From assembly GCF_030817595.1 (NCBI RefSeq), contig NZ_JAUSZN010000001.1, forward strand, positions 2,550,001-2,614,000: a stretch of DNA of 64,000 bases, given 5' to 3'. Of this stretch, positions 1 through 9,458 are shown one piece after another (positions within the stretch are counted from its first letter, which is position 1; every line of letters starts with the position of its first letter). A program made the translations under genes and the position numbers. The notes under the pieces are model-generated. The model saw only the letters and a list, made by a program, of their open reading frames with translations, was not told where the DNA came from and did no database searches. The DNA comes from Neobacillus niacini. GTDB taxonomy: Bacteria > Bacillota > Bacilli > Bacillales > Cytobacillaceae.

Positions 1-1127
1 AAGAGTAGATTTAATTTGGTTAAATACATATTCATCTCTTTAGGTTCACATAAACGGATCATCGCATTAAATAATTGAATGACATAAGACTTGGTTATAT
101 TGATATCAAGCCTTAACTCTATTAACTGATTAAAAAATGTCTCTATTTCTGCATTAACATCACACCAGGATCCGGATTTCACCAATCGGCAGAAGGTTTG
201 GTCATCGTAATAGAACTCTAATTCCTCTGTTGGATTTTGATAGGCAATGTCTTTTTTGGTAATAACACCGCCTTCTCCTAAATAAAAACGATAAGCTAGA
301 CAGTCCAGTGCTTCACTATATAGTTTATTCGCGGTACTTATTTTCCCTGTATCGCTGATGGCGACCGTTGAATCTATTTGGTAATATTGAAAGAATGTTT
401 TTTTAATCTTTTCGATTTGAGAGAGTAGTACAGAGTAGCTGCAACAATCCTCAAGGAGAAATAATATCGTTTCCCCAACCATGCAACTAAGAATATAGGA
501 ATCAAATATATGTTCAGCTATATTTTTTATAGCAAACATATGCTCAAATTCAAAATTCCCCTCAAGTTGAAATAAAACCAGCCTAACATTCGGTGTATGT
601 AAATCTATGTTAAAAAGTTTTTGATAATACGCTAGATCTTTGTTTTCATAATGATTGGTTATAAATTCTTTCATCAGCTGTTCTTTTGCATAAGGCAGAA
701 CACTGTCTAGTGTTCCTTTCATATTTTGAATAAATTGTTCACGAATTTGCTTTTGTTGCAAATCCTCACAAATCTCTGTTATAGCATCCATAATTGAATT
801 CTCATTACAAGGTTTTAATAGATAATGCTTCACCCCGTATTGCATTGCTTGTTTGGCGAAATCGAATTCACTGAAACCGGATAACAAAATAAATCGTATC
901 TCAGGAAATACACTATTAACCTTTGCAACTAGCTCGAGACCATTCATTCCAGGCATTTTAATATCACTAATCACGATGTCTGGCTGTTGCTGTTCAATCA
1001 TACTAAATGCCTCAATCCCATTTCTTGCGGTCCCAATTAAACTTGTCCCAATCGACTCCCAATTGATTACCTTTGACATCCCTTCGGTTATGATTCGTTC
1101 ATCATCAACTAGCAATACTTTATACAT
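1..1127 (-). CDS. yesN: AraC-family response regulator, YesN type (3' end outside window)
   Basis: Response regulator partner of the histidine kinase encoded just upstream. The reading frame is open from an ATG at 1127 to the left edge, giving about 375 residues. Residues 1-120 form a receiver domain: acidic pair D8/D9, phospho-acceptor D55 in the motif ISDIKMPGMNG, and K105 in LLKP. The middle part resembles the poorly conserved region of YesN proteins. The C-terminal AraC DNA-binding helices are expected beyond the window, so the gene is incomplete here, not truncated in nature. Its ATG overlaps the kinase stop codon by 8 bases (ATGTATAA), which points to translational coupling. By analogy with B. 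subtilis YesMN it probably senses pectin or RG-I breakdown products; that role is inferred from location. Confidence 0.9.
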   Translation of the reverse strand, partial: MYKVLLVDDERIITEGMSKVINWESIGTSLIGTARNGIEAFSMIEQQQPDIVISDIKMPGMNGLELVAKVNSVFPEIRFILLSGFSEFDFAKQAMQYGVKHYLLKPCNENSIMDAITEICEDLQQKQIREQFIQNMKGTLDSVLPYAKEQLMKEFITNHYENKDLAYYQKLFNIDLHTPNVRLVLFQLEGNFEFEHMFAIKNIAEHIFDSYILSCMVGETILFLLEDCCSYSVLLSQIEKIKKTFFQYYQIDSTVAISDTGKISTANKLYSEALDCLAYRFYLGEGGVITKKDIAYQNPTEELEFYYDDQTFCRLVKSGSWCDVNAEIETFFNQLIELRLDINITKSYVIQLFNAMIRLCEPKEMNMYLTKLNLL

Positions 1128-2904
1128 GGTTCTCCCCCTTATCGAAAGGTAAAACAATGATCACTTTCGTTCCTTTATTAGGCTCGCTTTCAATTTCTAT
1201 TCCGTATTTCTCACCGTAGGCCAGTTTAATTCTGTCATTAATATTCGACAAGCCTACCCCTTGTCCTCTTGTTTTTACTTCTCCTCTTTTTAACTTCTCT
1301 ATAAAGGTTGACTCCATTCCGGGTCCATCATCTTCTACAATTAGTTTAATACTTTCTTTTTCTACTATTGAATAAACACTAATTTTACAAGGATCAATCT
1401 TCGGCTCTAAGGCATAATGAATGGCATTTTCCACAAGAGGCTGTAACGTTAGCTTCGGAATATAGAACCCGCCTATATCTGAATCTACCTCCATGTGAAA
1501 ATCTAATCTTTCTTCGAATCTATATTTCTGAATTATCACATAATTACTCACAACATTAAGCTCTTCTTCAATCGTGATTAGTGGTTGTTTTAAGCTGATT
1601 GAATTACGCAATAAAAAACCAAGCGCTTCTACCATTCTAGAAATTTGTGTCTGCCCATTGCCTTTTGCTAACCAATTAATAGATTCTAATGTATTATATA
1701 AAAAATGAGGATTGATTTGAGCCTGCAGCGCCTTAAACTCTGTCTCTTTAATGGTTAGCTGTTTAGAGTAATTTTCATTAATGAGTTCATCAATTTGCTG
1801 GATCATCGTCTGAAAATTTTGCTGAAGTTTACCAACCTCATCATCCTGCATGATTGGCGTTTTAAGTGCATTCCTGCTTGCTTCCTTAAAATCTCCCACC
1901 TTTACATATTGCATGCTAGCTACAAGATTCTCCAAGGGAATGGTGATGTTCCTTGCAAATCGAATTCCAAAAATCGTTACAACAACAAACATGAGAATAA
2001 ATATGATGACCAAAAATGTTTTTACCTTGTTGATATTCTCAAATATCTGATTAAAAGGAATAACGTTTAGGTAACCCCAATCAAAGTAGTTGGATTTAAT
2101 GTGAACAAGGAAATAATTCTTTTTATCGATTTTTTTTATTTGATAACCTGAATCTACTTTTTCAGAATCTAAAGATATGGCTGCTTCTTTAAATAATGAA
2201 TTCGTTTCTTTTGGAAAGATAATATTACTATCTCTAACAATTAAGAATTCACCATCCATTTTTCTAGAGCCTTCTAAAATGTTCGCTACCAGTTTGTCCA
2301 TATTGATATAGATGACAATCGTGCCTAGGTTGTCGAAGCTTAAATTACGAAACTGTCTTATTTCGCGTGCAGTTGAAAATAAAAGGTCATTTTTTTCCGG
2401 GTTTAACCAAACATTACTTCCATTAGCCTGCATGGCCATTTTGGTAATATCTGCTTTTTGCGTAGGGGTAAGTTTTACTGTCTTGGGTCCGACTACATAT
2501 TCTTCTCCATTTACATCTACTAAATTAATAGATTGGATATATTCTTCCTTATTTGCGTAGCTTGTAAGTCTGTCCAACATGTTCGTACGCATGCGAAATT
2601 TGTCGTATTCGGTACTGTCTTCACTGATTGATGATAGGTACTGCTGGATTTGGGAATCGGTCAAAATATTATAGGACAGTTCCTCTAAGTTTTTCAATTC
2701 GCTCTCGATACTATTAGAGGATGTACTTAAAACCTGTGAAGACTTACTATAAATCTGCTCATCGTAAATATGAAAAGCGTACTGTAATCCAAAAAAGGTA
2801 AAAGAAAACGATATAACCATTATCCAAGATACTAGTAGAAAAAGTTTATATTTAATTTGTAAGTTATGATAATCCATCTTTAATCTATCAAGTATCCTCT
2901 TCAT
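1120..2904 (-). CDS. yesM: Sensor histidine kinase, YesM type
   Basis: Membrane histidine kinase of the LytS/YesM class, 594 aa. TM1 is at about residues 20-41, followed by an extracytoplasmic Cache-like sensor domain to about 290, TM2 at about 295-317, then HAMP. The His_kinase box QINPHFLYNTLES places the phospho-acceptor at H400. The C-terminal HATPase has an N box (LVENAIHYAL) and G boxes (DDGPGM, GVGLSNI). A GGAG lies about 11 bases before the ATG. It overlaps the response regulator gene by 8 bases, making a clear two-component pair. Location beside YesL, YesU and the pectin genes suggests it detects extracellular RG-I fragments, which is inference. Confidence 0.93.
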   Translation of the reverse strand: MKRILDRLKMDYHNLQIKYKLFLLVSWIMVISFSFTFFGLQYAFHIYDEQIYSKSSQVLSTSSNSIESELKNLEELSYNILTDSQIQQYLSSISEDSTEYDKFRMRTNMLDRLTSYANKEEYIQSINLVDVNGEEYVVGPKTVKLTPTQKADITKMAMQANGSNVWLNPEKNDLLFSTAREIRQFRNLSFDNLGTIVIYINMDKLVANILEGSRKMDGEFLIVRDSNIIFPKETNSLFKEAAISLDSEKVDSGYQIKKIDKKNYFLVHIKSNYFDWGYLNVIPFNQIFENINKVKTFLVIIFILMFVVVTIFGIRFARNITIPLENLVASMQYVKVGDFKEASRNALKTPIMQDDEVGKLQQNFQTMIQQIDELINENYSKQLTIKETEFKALQAQINPHFLYNTLESINWLAKGNGQTQISRMVEALGFLLRNSISLKQPLITIEEELNVVSNYVIIQKYRFEERLDFHMEVDSDIGGFYIPKLTLQPLVENAIHYALEPKIDPCKISVYSIVEKESIKLIVEDDGPGMESTFIEKLKRGEVKTRGQGVGLSNINDRIKLAYGEKYGIEIESEPNKGTKVIIVLPFDKGENHV

Positions 2905-3093
2905 TTAGGTTATTTCTCCATTGTTTATAGTAAGATACTGATTGCCTTGGTGGAAGCGCAGTCATTAGTGGGCAGTAAAAAACGTTTTCTTATATTAAAA
3001 ATTCTTCGTAAAATTAATTAAATTTTATCATTTACTTCCTGTTTTTCATAGTGCTATTTGTTTATCCGGTATAAGGTTACTATCAATTCTAAC

Positions 3094-3121
3094 TAAAAAT
3101 AGCCCTCAAATGATGAGGGCT
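3094..3121 (-). terminator. Rho-independent terminator after yesL
   Basis: An 8-bp perfect stem (AGCCCTCA with TGAGGGCT, 3101-3108 and 3114-3121) with a 5-base loop. On the minus strand it is followed by ATTTTTAG. It ends the yesU-yesL unit before the yesMN pair. Confidence 0.8.
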
Positions 3122-3194
3122 TCTCCGGGTTTATCCTGCATTTTGGTAAATAGTTGAAGTGTATAATTTCCAATCAGTAGTCTTCCATTTCCTT

Positions 3195-3818
3195 TTAAGA
3201 AGCATTTTGTAGTTTCTTTATTCTTGAAAAAGCAATAAAAGATGCCCACATTATTACGAATGATAAGATACTTCCACTGAATATTGGAATTAATCCAGGT
3301 ATCGTTGTCATCAAAAGATAGACTGCAAAGCTTCCAATCACCATCAATACTGTCGATAATGGGTTCATTAGCATGATCACGAAAGCACATTTGATAACTT
3401 GCAGGATCCTTAGATCAAAATGAACTAACGTAGGAAAAACATAAAATAATGTTAAGACAAAGCCTAAAGCAAGCATCAGGGATGGGTAATACAATAGATT
3501 AATAAATCCGGTCGTATTTCTTAAAAAGAAGATATCAATATATAAGATGTAGCCTGTAATGGTAAGAATAAGCCCTAGGAGATTACTTTTGAAAAATTCG
3601 CTTTTATAAGATTCCCAAAAAGTCTTTAAGATTGGAATTTCATCCTTATCCATAAGTATTTTCCTAACGATTACAAACATAGCGGTTGTAGCTGGAAACA
3701 AACCAAATACGATTAAACCCAGCAATGAAAACGAAATCCATAAGATATTAATGTATGCTAATTTCATAATCCAATCACAAAGTCTGTAAAATCCACCTAT
3801 GGCCCCGTTCATCTGCAT
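3195..3818 (-). CDS. yesL: DUF624 membrane protein, YesL family
   Basis: Small integral membrane protein of 207 aa with about five hydrophobic segments, matching the DUF624/YesL family that sits beside pectin and other sugar two-component systems in Bacillaceae. The biochemical function is unknown. GGGGGA lies 7 bases before the ATG. It is 40 bp downstream of the yesU-like gene and precedes a strong terminator, so the two are probably cotranscribed. The gene pairing yesL-yesM-yesN is as in B. subtilis, which supports the assignment. Confidence 0.82.
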   Translation of the reverse strand: MQMNGAIGGFYRLCDWIMKLAYINILWISFSLLGLIVFGLFPATTAMFVIVRKILMDKDEIPILKTFWESYKSEFFKSNLLGLILTITGYILYIDIFFLRNTTGFINLLYYPSLMLALGFVLTLFYVFPTLVHFDLRILQVIKCAFVIMLMNPLSTVLMVIGSFAVYLLMTTIPGLIPIFSGSILSFVIMWASFIAFSRIKKLQNAS

Positions 3819-3858
3819 AGATTTTTCCCCCTAAGTTTATATTTTTTAATTTACAAGT

Positions 3859-4566
3859 TTATACTTTTTTCGTTTCTGGTCTTAAAACAGCTCTGTGTAC
3901 AGATAAATTTGCATAGGCTGCTTTCATAGGCGCCATCTGCCGCACGCCGATTTTTCCGCCGCCATAAATCGTTCCAAAGCTGACTCCATCATCTTCCCAT
4001 TCCAGTAACGGTAAATCATTAATCGAAAACTGAACAATCCCCTCATATTTTACAAGTCTCATATGATAAGGGGCGATTGCATCCTCAACTGGCGGCAAGG
4101 GATCTGCACCAGCTGCAACTAGATGAAATCCATGGCTTTTGCGCAAATTACATGTACGAAAAGCCCGTTCATCTGGATGCTTATGCCTAAAGTAAGATAA
4201 ATGCAGGGCATTCATTTCACCTGAATGATACTCAGGGTATTTCCCGTTTCTTACTGGCAAATTAGTGGAAAAAAGATCCTCTCCATACCTGCCGGTTGCT
4301 GCAAAAAATATCATACAAAGCCCCGGTTCTCTGACTGGATAAAATTCCCATTCAATGATAATTTTATCTGGAAAATCAATTGGACACCAAAATACCCAGT
4401 GAGCATCGTCCCCATATATATCAGGGTCTAAATCGTTTTCTAAATATAATAAATTATTTTCAAAATTAATTCTTGCCCTTCCTTCCAATTTCCAGCCTTC
4501 GATATCTCCTATACTCGAAAGCCGATTGTGATAAAGACACTCCCCTTTTTCAAATTGCTTATACAT
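3859..4566 (-). CDS. yesU: DUF1961 lectin/glucanase-fold protein, YesU-like
   Basis: Protein of 235 aa resembling B. subtilis YesU (about 220 aa, DUF1961), which is predicted to have a concanavalin-A-like jelly-roll fold. There is no signal peptide, so it is probably cytoplasmic. Recognisable features are the aromatic-rich strands around HWVFWCPIDFPD and the segment EWEFYPVREPGLCMIFF. AAGGAG precedes the ATG. Family function is not established; a role in binding or trimming imported RG-I oligomers is inference from the locus. A candidate AraC-type operator lies 70-80 bp upstream of the start. Confidence 0.75.
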   Translation of the reverse strand: MYKQFEKGECLYHNRLSSIGDIEGWKLEGRARINFENNLLYLENDLDPDIYGDDAHWVFWCPIDFPDKIIIEWEFYPVREPGLCMIFFAATGRYGEDLFSTNLPVRNGKYPEYHSGEMNALHLSYFRHKHPDERAFRTCNLRKSHGFHLVAAGADPLPPVEDAIAPYHMRLVKYEGIVQFSINDLPLLEWEDDGVSFGTIYGGGKIGVRQMAPMKAAYANLSVHRAVLRPETKKV

Positions 4567-4634
4567 AGTTTCTTCTCCTTAGCCATCATTTTCTATTTAA
4601 AATAATATAGGGTGTTCAAGGTTTTCCAGCAACC

Positions 4635-4648
4635 ATACTTTTTTGTAT
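4635..4648 (-). promoter_or_regulatory. Candidate AraC-regulator operator upstream of yesU
   Basis: ATACTTTTTTGTAT on the + strand, 69-82 bp upstream of the yesU start. It is one of six related motifs found upstream of genes in this pectin locus. The function is inferred from recurrence only. Confidence 0.35.
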
Positions 4649-4711
4649 CGGCTAAATTAACGTGTTTTCAAGCCCTAATGGAGGTGCATATTACAAGAAC
4701 ATACTATTTAC

Positions 4712-4746
4712 AAAAAAATGATGGTTCTAAACACTACCCATCATTT
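4712..4746 (-). terminator. Rho-independent terminator of the yesS-like gene
   Basis: Stem ATGATGG/CCATCAT (4718-4724 with 4738-4744), extended by A-T pairs. On the minus strand a run of T residues follows. The upstream arm includes the last codons of the regulator gene. Confidence 0.75.
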
Positions 4747-7085
4747 TCAACTTGTATATAATTATCCTTCTGATTAAGTTTACGGTATTGGCTTGGTGGA
4801 ATACCTATTTGTTTTTTAAATATCCGATTAAAATAACTGTGTCTATAACCTACACTTTCAGCTATGTCGTTAATCTTAATATCCGTATTTATAAGTAGCT
4901 CCTTTGCTTTTTCAATTCTTAATTGTGTTAAATAATCGATAAAGTTAATTCCCACCATTTGTTTAAATGCCTTACTTAACGAATATGGGTTTGTACCTAC
5001 CTCGTCAGCACAGCTTTCTAAGGAAATGTCATCCGCATAACTTTCCTGTATTTTGGCGACAACCTTTTCAATTACCCGTTTTAATTCAATATTCATTCGA
5101 CCCTCTAACTTCTGAATAAACGGTCCTACCACATCTTGAGTAAACCATTTAATGATTCTCTCTGTATCACGAATTTGAGAAAGTTCTTCATACATATTTT
5201 TCCCTTCAAACAGTTCATGTGGATGTATCCCAGAATGGAGTATTTCATGCTGGATAGTACTATAAAGCTGCACAATCCCCTGATGAATATTGATTTCATT
5301 AATCCCCTTCTCCGTTAGTTCTTGTAAAAATGGTCTGATTAAATTCTCAACCTCTGCGGTATGTCCCATTCTTATCGCTTGGATAACTTCCTTTTCGATT
5401 GCAAATGGATAGTGGATTTGATTAATATGTTCCGATCTTTCATGCTCTTTAAGATCAATAACCTGATTACTATTTTCAAATATTCTAAAACGCTTTCCAC
5501 TTCGAACTTCCTCAAAAATATAAGGAATTCTCTTAATACTATCGGTGGGTTCACTGATTGTAACCGTTACCTGCATATTCAATATTTCATTTACAGTTTT
5601 TGTTACTTTATCAGCAAATCTATGTAATTCCACCCTGAATGAATCAATGTTTGGATGGATTACTAGTGCCCCAACTGATAAATCCGTAAATTTTATTATA
5701 TTAAACTGATCAAACATTTCGTTTGCCAGTTCCTCCATTATATTTGATGCAGTAAATGTAACAAGACTTTCATCATTATTTGAGAAACTATCCTTTGATT
5801 CGCCTAAACCTGTTAGTTGAATTTCCAGAGCTGTAAAAGATTTTCCTTCTAACTCCCAGCCATAATTCTCCATTCTTACCCGTAAATCTTCTTCCGTATT
5901 ATGATATAAATATCCCTGTATTAACTGTAGAATAAAACTGCTTTTGATTTGTGTAATCTGCTCGACCAGACGGGATTGCAGCAGATTACTTTTTTGTGAT
6001 AGATTTTGAATTTGATGTTCGATTATTGTAAAAACATCCCGGCCTTTACGTCTCCATAATCCCTCTTCTTCATGTCCTAAGGATTTTAATAGTTTATTAA
6101 TCGGAGAATAAATACGATTTGACGTGAACCAAGATAAAATAAAAGCAAGAATAAGTGCGGATATACTTAAAATTAATATCAATCTGGAAACGAGTACTAA
6201 TGGTGCCGTTATCGAAGACATCGGAGCAGCAGAAACATATGTCCAATCCGAATCAATCCTCGTAAATTTACCATAGGAGATAGAATACATTTTTTTATTA
6301 TGTTTTACTTGGAATGATCCTTCAGTTTGTTTCTGGGTTTCTATTTCCGTTTTTAATATATTTAAAAAAGACGAGTCATTTGTGCTGTTTGAAGAAAGTA
6401 TAATTTCTTTTTCGCCATTTAAAATGAATGTTGCCCCCTTATCATAAGGGGTTAGTGTTTTTAAAAGCTGAAGTGCTTTATTTTGGTCTATCGTTACAAT
6501 CAATGAACCGATTGGATCCTTGCTTGTTGCAGGAATACTGTGTACAAATGCAAGCGTTTTCTTTTTAGAGCCTTCTTCTACTGGGTACTCTTCCCAATAT
6601 AGTTTTTTACCCTTTTTTAAGCTCTCATGGTAAAAGGTCTTCGACTTTTCATCCAATACATTATATTCACTATTAAATAAAATTGGCTTTTCGCCTTCTA
6701 TATATAAATCTACCTTTTTTATAAGATTATGACTGCCTTGTAATAACAAAAGTGTTTTAGAAATATCATAGGTTTCAGTAAACTGCCTAACAAAATCAAT
6801 ATTCCTTAATGATTCTCCAAATCTCGGCTCAAATGCCCAGTGTGAGGTAGAGTACTCCAAATATTTAAATTGTTCATCTATGTTATTTGCTCTTTGCTCA
6901 ATTTGACTGGTATGTAGGACCCTTAATTCATCTTCTACTTTCCCAACAGCAAACCAATAAATACATAGGCCAGTGATCAAGCCTGGAATACTAGCAATCA
7001 GTAAAATTAAAATAAAGCTATTCCGGTGAAAACTGCCTCTCCATTGAAGTGTTTTTAGTTTAAACAATATTTTTTTAAATCCCAC
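4734..7085 (-). CDS. yesS: Membrane-anchored AraC-family regulator, YesS-like
   Basis: Transcription regulator of 783 aa with the YesS/YtdP architecture. There is a TM segment at about 24-46, an extracytoplasmic Cache-like sensor region, a second TM at about 296-322, a long cytoplasmic linker, and a C-terminal AraC HTH domain over roughly the last 110 residues (SLSKAFKQMVG, ELLINTDIKINDIAESVGY, YFNRIFKKQIGIPPSQYR). Start is GTG with GGAGGTG five bases upstream. B. subtilis YesS (761 aa) activates pectin genes in response to pectin-derived sugars; the same role is inferred here. It is monocistronic, with a terminator at its end and another upstream belonging to the ABC operon. Confidence 0.88.
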   Translation of the reverse strand: MGFKKILFKLKTLQWRGSFHRNSFILILLIASIPGLITGLCIYWFAVGKVEDELRVLHTSQIEQRANNIDEQFKYLEYSTSHWAFEPRFGESLRNIDFVRQFTETYDISKTLLLLQGSHNLIKKVDLYIEGEKPILFNSEYNVLDEKSKTFYHESLKKGKKLYWEEYPVEEGSKKKTLAFVHSIPATSKDPIGSLIVTIDQNKALQLLKTLTPYDKGATFILNGEKEIILSSNSTNDSSFLNILKTEIETQKQTEGSFQVKHNKKMYSISYGKFTRIDSDWTYVSAAPMSSITAPLVLVSRLILILSISALILAFILSWFTSNRIYSPINKLLKSLGHEEEGLWRRKGRDVFTIIEHQIQNLSQKSNLLQSRLVEQITQIKSSFILQLIQGYLYHNTEEDLRVRMENYGWELEGKSFTALEIQLTGLGESKDSFSNNDESLVTFTASNIMEELANEMFDQFNIIKFTDLSVGALVIHPNIDSFRVELHRFADKVTKTVNEILNMQVTVTISEPTDSIKRIPYIFEEVRSGKRFRIFENSNQVIDLKEHERSEHINQIHYPFAIEKEVIQAIRMGHTAEVENLIRPFLQELTEKGINEINIHQGIVQLYSTIQHEILHSGIHPHELFEGKNMYEELSQIRDTERIIKWFTQDVVGPFIQKLEGRMNIELKRVIEKVVAKIQESYADDISLESCADEVGTNPYSLSKAFKQMVGINFIDYLTQLRIEKAKELLINTDIKINDIAESVGYRHSYFNRIFKKQIGIPPSQYRKLNQKDNYIQVENDG

Positions 7086-7217
7086 TATTACACCTCCAGA
7101 TTTGATACATTACAATGATACGAATGTAAACAATTGTGTCATATATGTAACAAAAAATGAATGCGCTTTAATAAAGAAGTCGGAATTTTCACTAATAAAG
7201 TCGGAATATTATAAAAA

Positions 7218-7266
7218 ACAAAGAACCATTTGCAAGAAATGACTATCTCATCCAAGTGCAAATGAT
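7218..7266 (-). terminator. Terminator of the ABC importer operon
   Basis: Perfect 8-bp stem CATTTGCA/TGCAAATG (7227-7234 and 7257-7264) with a 22-base loop. On the minus strand TCTTTGTTTTTTAT follows. It lies just downstream of the second permease gene. Confidence 0.75.
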
Positions 7267-7287
7267 CCTCTTAAATCCCATTTTCTA

Positions 7288-8178
7288 TTATCCTTTAACT
7301 GAACCTAGAAGCATTCCTTTTGCAAAATGTTTCTGAAGGAATGGATAAACAATTAAAATCGGCAGCGTTGCAACGACTACCACCGCCAGCTTTAATGATT
7401 GATCGGGCGGTTCCACAAAGCTTGCACCCGCAGATGCTGCATCTCCAAGCTGTGCCTGTGATAGAATAATAATTTGCTGCAGCAGAACTTGCACAGGCCA
7501 CTTAGCGCTGTCGGTAATATACAACAAAGCACTGAAAAAGTCATTCCATATGGCAACAGCGTAGAACAGAGCAAAAGTTGCAAGAACTGGCTTCGAAAGT
7601 GGCAGCATAATTCTCCAAAAAATACCAACCTCCGAACAGCCATCAATCTTTGCTGCTTCTTCTAATTCAATCGGTATATTTTGAAAGAATGTTTTAACGA
7701 TAATTAAGTTGAAAGGATTAATTGCAAGCGGCAGGATTAATGCCCAATAAGAATCTAATAATCCTAACGACTTTACCACGATGTAACCTGGAATCATTCC
7801 CCCGCTGAAAAGCATTGAGAATACAATAAGATTCATAAAGAAGCTTCGGCCCATCAACGTTTTTCTTGATAATGGATAGGCCATGGAGAACGTAAAGAAT
7901 AAGCACACCAATGTCCCTACTACTGTAACACCAATGGAAACCAGAATACTTCGAGTGAAGGTATCGGTTGAAAAGATATATTTGTAGGCATCGAGAGTAA
8001 ACGTCTCTGGAAAGATAAAGAAACTTCTTCTCGTTAATTCTGCTTCTGTTGCAAATGAGCCTGCAATAATGTAAAGGAATGGGCAAATCATGATAATCCC
8101 AATGAGCCCCATAACAATAAAATTAAATACATCAAAAACTCTGCCACCAGGAGTATTGTGCATTTTTGGCATGGACAT
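7288..8178 (-). CDS. Carbohydrate ABC transporter permease (LplC/YtcP type)
   Basis: Inner-membrane permease of about 296 aa with six predicted TM segments and the EAA loop EEAAKIDGCSEVGIFWRIMLP that contacts the ATPase. It belongs to the binding-protein-dependent CUT1 permeases of the LplC/YtcP group, which in B. subtilis import RG-I-derived oligosaccharides. An upstream in-frame GTG at 8187 directly abuts the AGGAGG; the ATG at 8178 has ideal 8-base spacing and is preferred. It follows the first permease gene by about 30 bp. No ATPase gene is in the window, so a shared MsmX-like ATPase encoded elsewhere is expected, as known for this family. Confidence 0.88.
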   Translation of the reverse strand: MSMPKMHNTPGGRVFDVFNFIVMGLIGIIMICPFLYIIAGSFATEAELTRRSFFIFPETFTLDAYKYIFSTDTFTRSILVSIGVTVVGTLVCLFFTFSMAYPLSRKTLMGRSFFMNLIVFSMLFSGGMIPGYIVVKSLGLLDSYWALILPLAINPFNLIIVKTFFQNIPIELEEAAKIDGCSEVGIFWRIMLPLSKPVLATFALFYAVAIWNDFFSALLYITDSAKWPVQVLLQQIIILSQAQLGDAASAGASFVEPPDQSLKLAVVVVATLPILIVYPFLQKHFAKGMLLGSVKG

Positions 8179-8208
8179 TCTGGCCACCTCCTAATTCATC
8201 ATAAAACT

Positions 8209-9201
8209 TTAAAAAATTCCGTCCTGACCCATTTTCTTAGCCAATTTATTGGCTCCTAAAACGAGGACTACCCCTACAATCCCTTTAAATAAACCTACTG
8301 CGGTACTATAACTATAAGCCCCTTGGGTTATTCCGACAAAGTAAACATACGTGTCAAAAACATCTGCGACACTACGATTAAGGGAGTTACTCATCAGGAA
8401 GATTTGCTGGAATCCTGTGTCAAGAAAATTCCCTAGACGCAATATCAACAGAACAACAATCGTGCTTCTTACAGCTGGAAGCGTGACGTGCCATAAACGT
8501 CTCATTCTACCTGCACCATCTACAATGGCCGCTTCATATTGCTCTTTATCGACAGAGGCTAGTGCTGCTAAGAAAATGACTGTTCCCCAGCCTGATTCTT
8601 TCCAAATGATTTGTCCCATGATAAGCGGACGGAACCATTCCGGCGCTGAAAGGAAGTTAATTTCTTTCCCGTAGATAAGGGAGACGATTTCGTTGACTAC
8701 ACCACCGCTGGTTGTAAAAAAGATATACGTAATACTAGCAATAATTACCCAAGACATGAAATGCGGTACATAAATAAAGGTTTGCACTACGCTTTTGTAC
8801 GCTTGAAGTCTTAATTCGTTTAATAGAAGAGCTAAAATAATTGGTGCCGGAAAAAAGAATACTAAATCCAGACAAGCTAGTATAAACGTATTTTCTAGTA
8901 ATCTAAAAAAGTCCGGGTTCTTGAAGAAATCTATAAAGTTCTCAAAACCCACCCATTTACTACCAAATATACCTAAAAACGGAGAGTAGTCTTGAAAGGC
9001 AATGACGATCCCCCACATTGGAAGATATTTAAAAATAATAAAATAAGCCAAACCTGGAATTAATAACAGGTAGAGCCATTTATCTCTTTTCAAGCGCTGA
9101 AATTTGGTAATATCGGATTTTATTTCGACATTCGCTGTATTTTTTGCTGCATTATACCCTGGATCGACAGTTTCTACACTTTGTACTTTAAGGCTGTCCA
9201 T
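8209..9201 (-). CDS. Carbohydrate ABC transporter permease (LplB/YteP type)
   Basis: Permease of 330 aa, partner of the downstream LplC-type permease. After a hydrophilic N-terminus of about 50 residues come six TM segments. The EAA loop is YEAAIVDGAGRMRRLWHVTLP, as typical for CUT1 permeases. AAGGAGTGAATGT precedes the ATG. It is separated from the upstream binding-protein gene by about 257 bp that contain a GC-rich inverted repeat, which may lower permease expression relative to the lipoprotein. Likely substrate is unsaturated RG-I or galacturonate oligosaccharides, inferred from locus content. Confidence 0.88.
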   Translation of the reverse strand: MDSLKVQSVETVDPGYNAAKNTANVEIKSDITKFQRLKRDKWLYLLLIPGLAYFIIFKYLPMWGIVIAFQDYSPFLGIFGSKWVGFENFIDFFKNPDFFRLLENTFILACLDLVFFFPAPIILALLLNELRLQAYKSVVQTFIYVPHFMSWVIIASITYIFFTTSGGVVNEIVSLIYGKEINFLSAPEWFRPLIMGQIIWKESGWGTVIFLAALASVDKEQYEAAIVDGAGRMRRLWHVTLPAVRSTIVVLLILRLGNFLDTGFQQIFLMSNSLNRSVADVFDTYVYFVGITQGAYSYSTAVGLFKGIVGVVLVLGANKLAKKMGQDGIF

Positions 9202-9242
9202 ACATTCACTCCTTTCAACATACTTTGGCTCTGTTAAATTGG

Positions 9243-9375
9243 TCTGTTGATTTGCGCTCCAGGCACTTCGCTTTCCGCAGGCGTTGCGGTGAGCCTCCTC
9301 GGCGCAAGCGCCTGTGGGGTCTCACCTGCTCCGTACTCCTGCAGGAGTCTCGTCCCTTCCGCGCAAATCAACAGA
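9243..9375. repeat. GC-rich palindromic intergenic repeat
   Basis: A 133-bp element bounded by 15-bp perfect inverted repeats (TCTGTTGATTTGCGC at 9243-9257 and its complement at 9361-9375). The interior is GC-rich, with shorter nested palindromes around CTCCTGCAGGAG, and contrasts sharply with the AT-rich surroundings. It resembles GC-rich palindromic repeats I know to be dispersed between genes in Bacillaceae genomes. It carries no transposase. The position between binding-protein and permease genes of one operon could affect mRNA processing or readthrough. Confidence 0.8.
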
Positions 9376-9458
9376 GTGCAAATATCAATATTTTAGCTTT
9401 AAACAAGGCCTATTCTAAAACAGGCAGTGTACCTACACTGCCGTTTTACACCCAGCTA

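Noticed and set aside
853..1152. 99-codon open frame on the plus strand
   Set aside because: Lies antisense to the response regulator and kinase genes, which have clear domains; no ribosome binding site of its own.
7130..7175. cre-like sequences upstream of the yesS-like gene (TGTAAACAATTGTGTCA, TGAATGCGCTTTAA)
   Set aside because: Each misses essential cre positions: the first lacks the central CG and the second has two mismatches.
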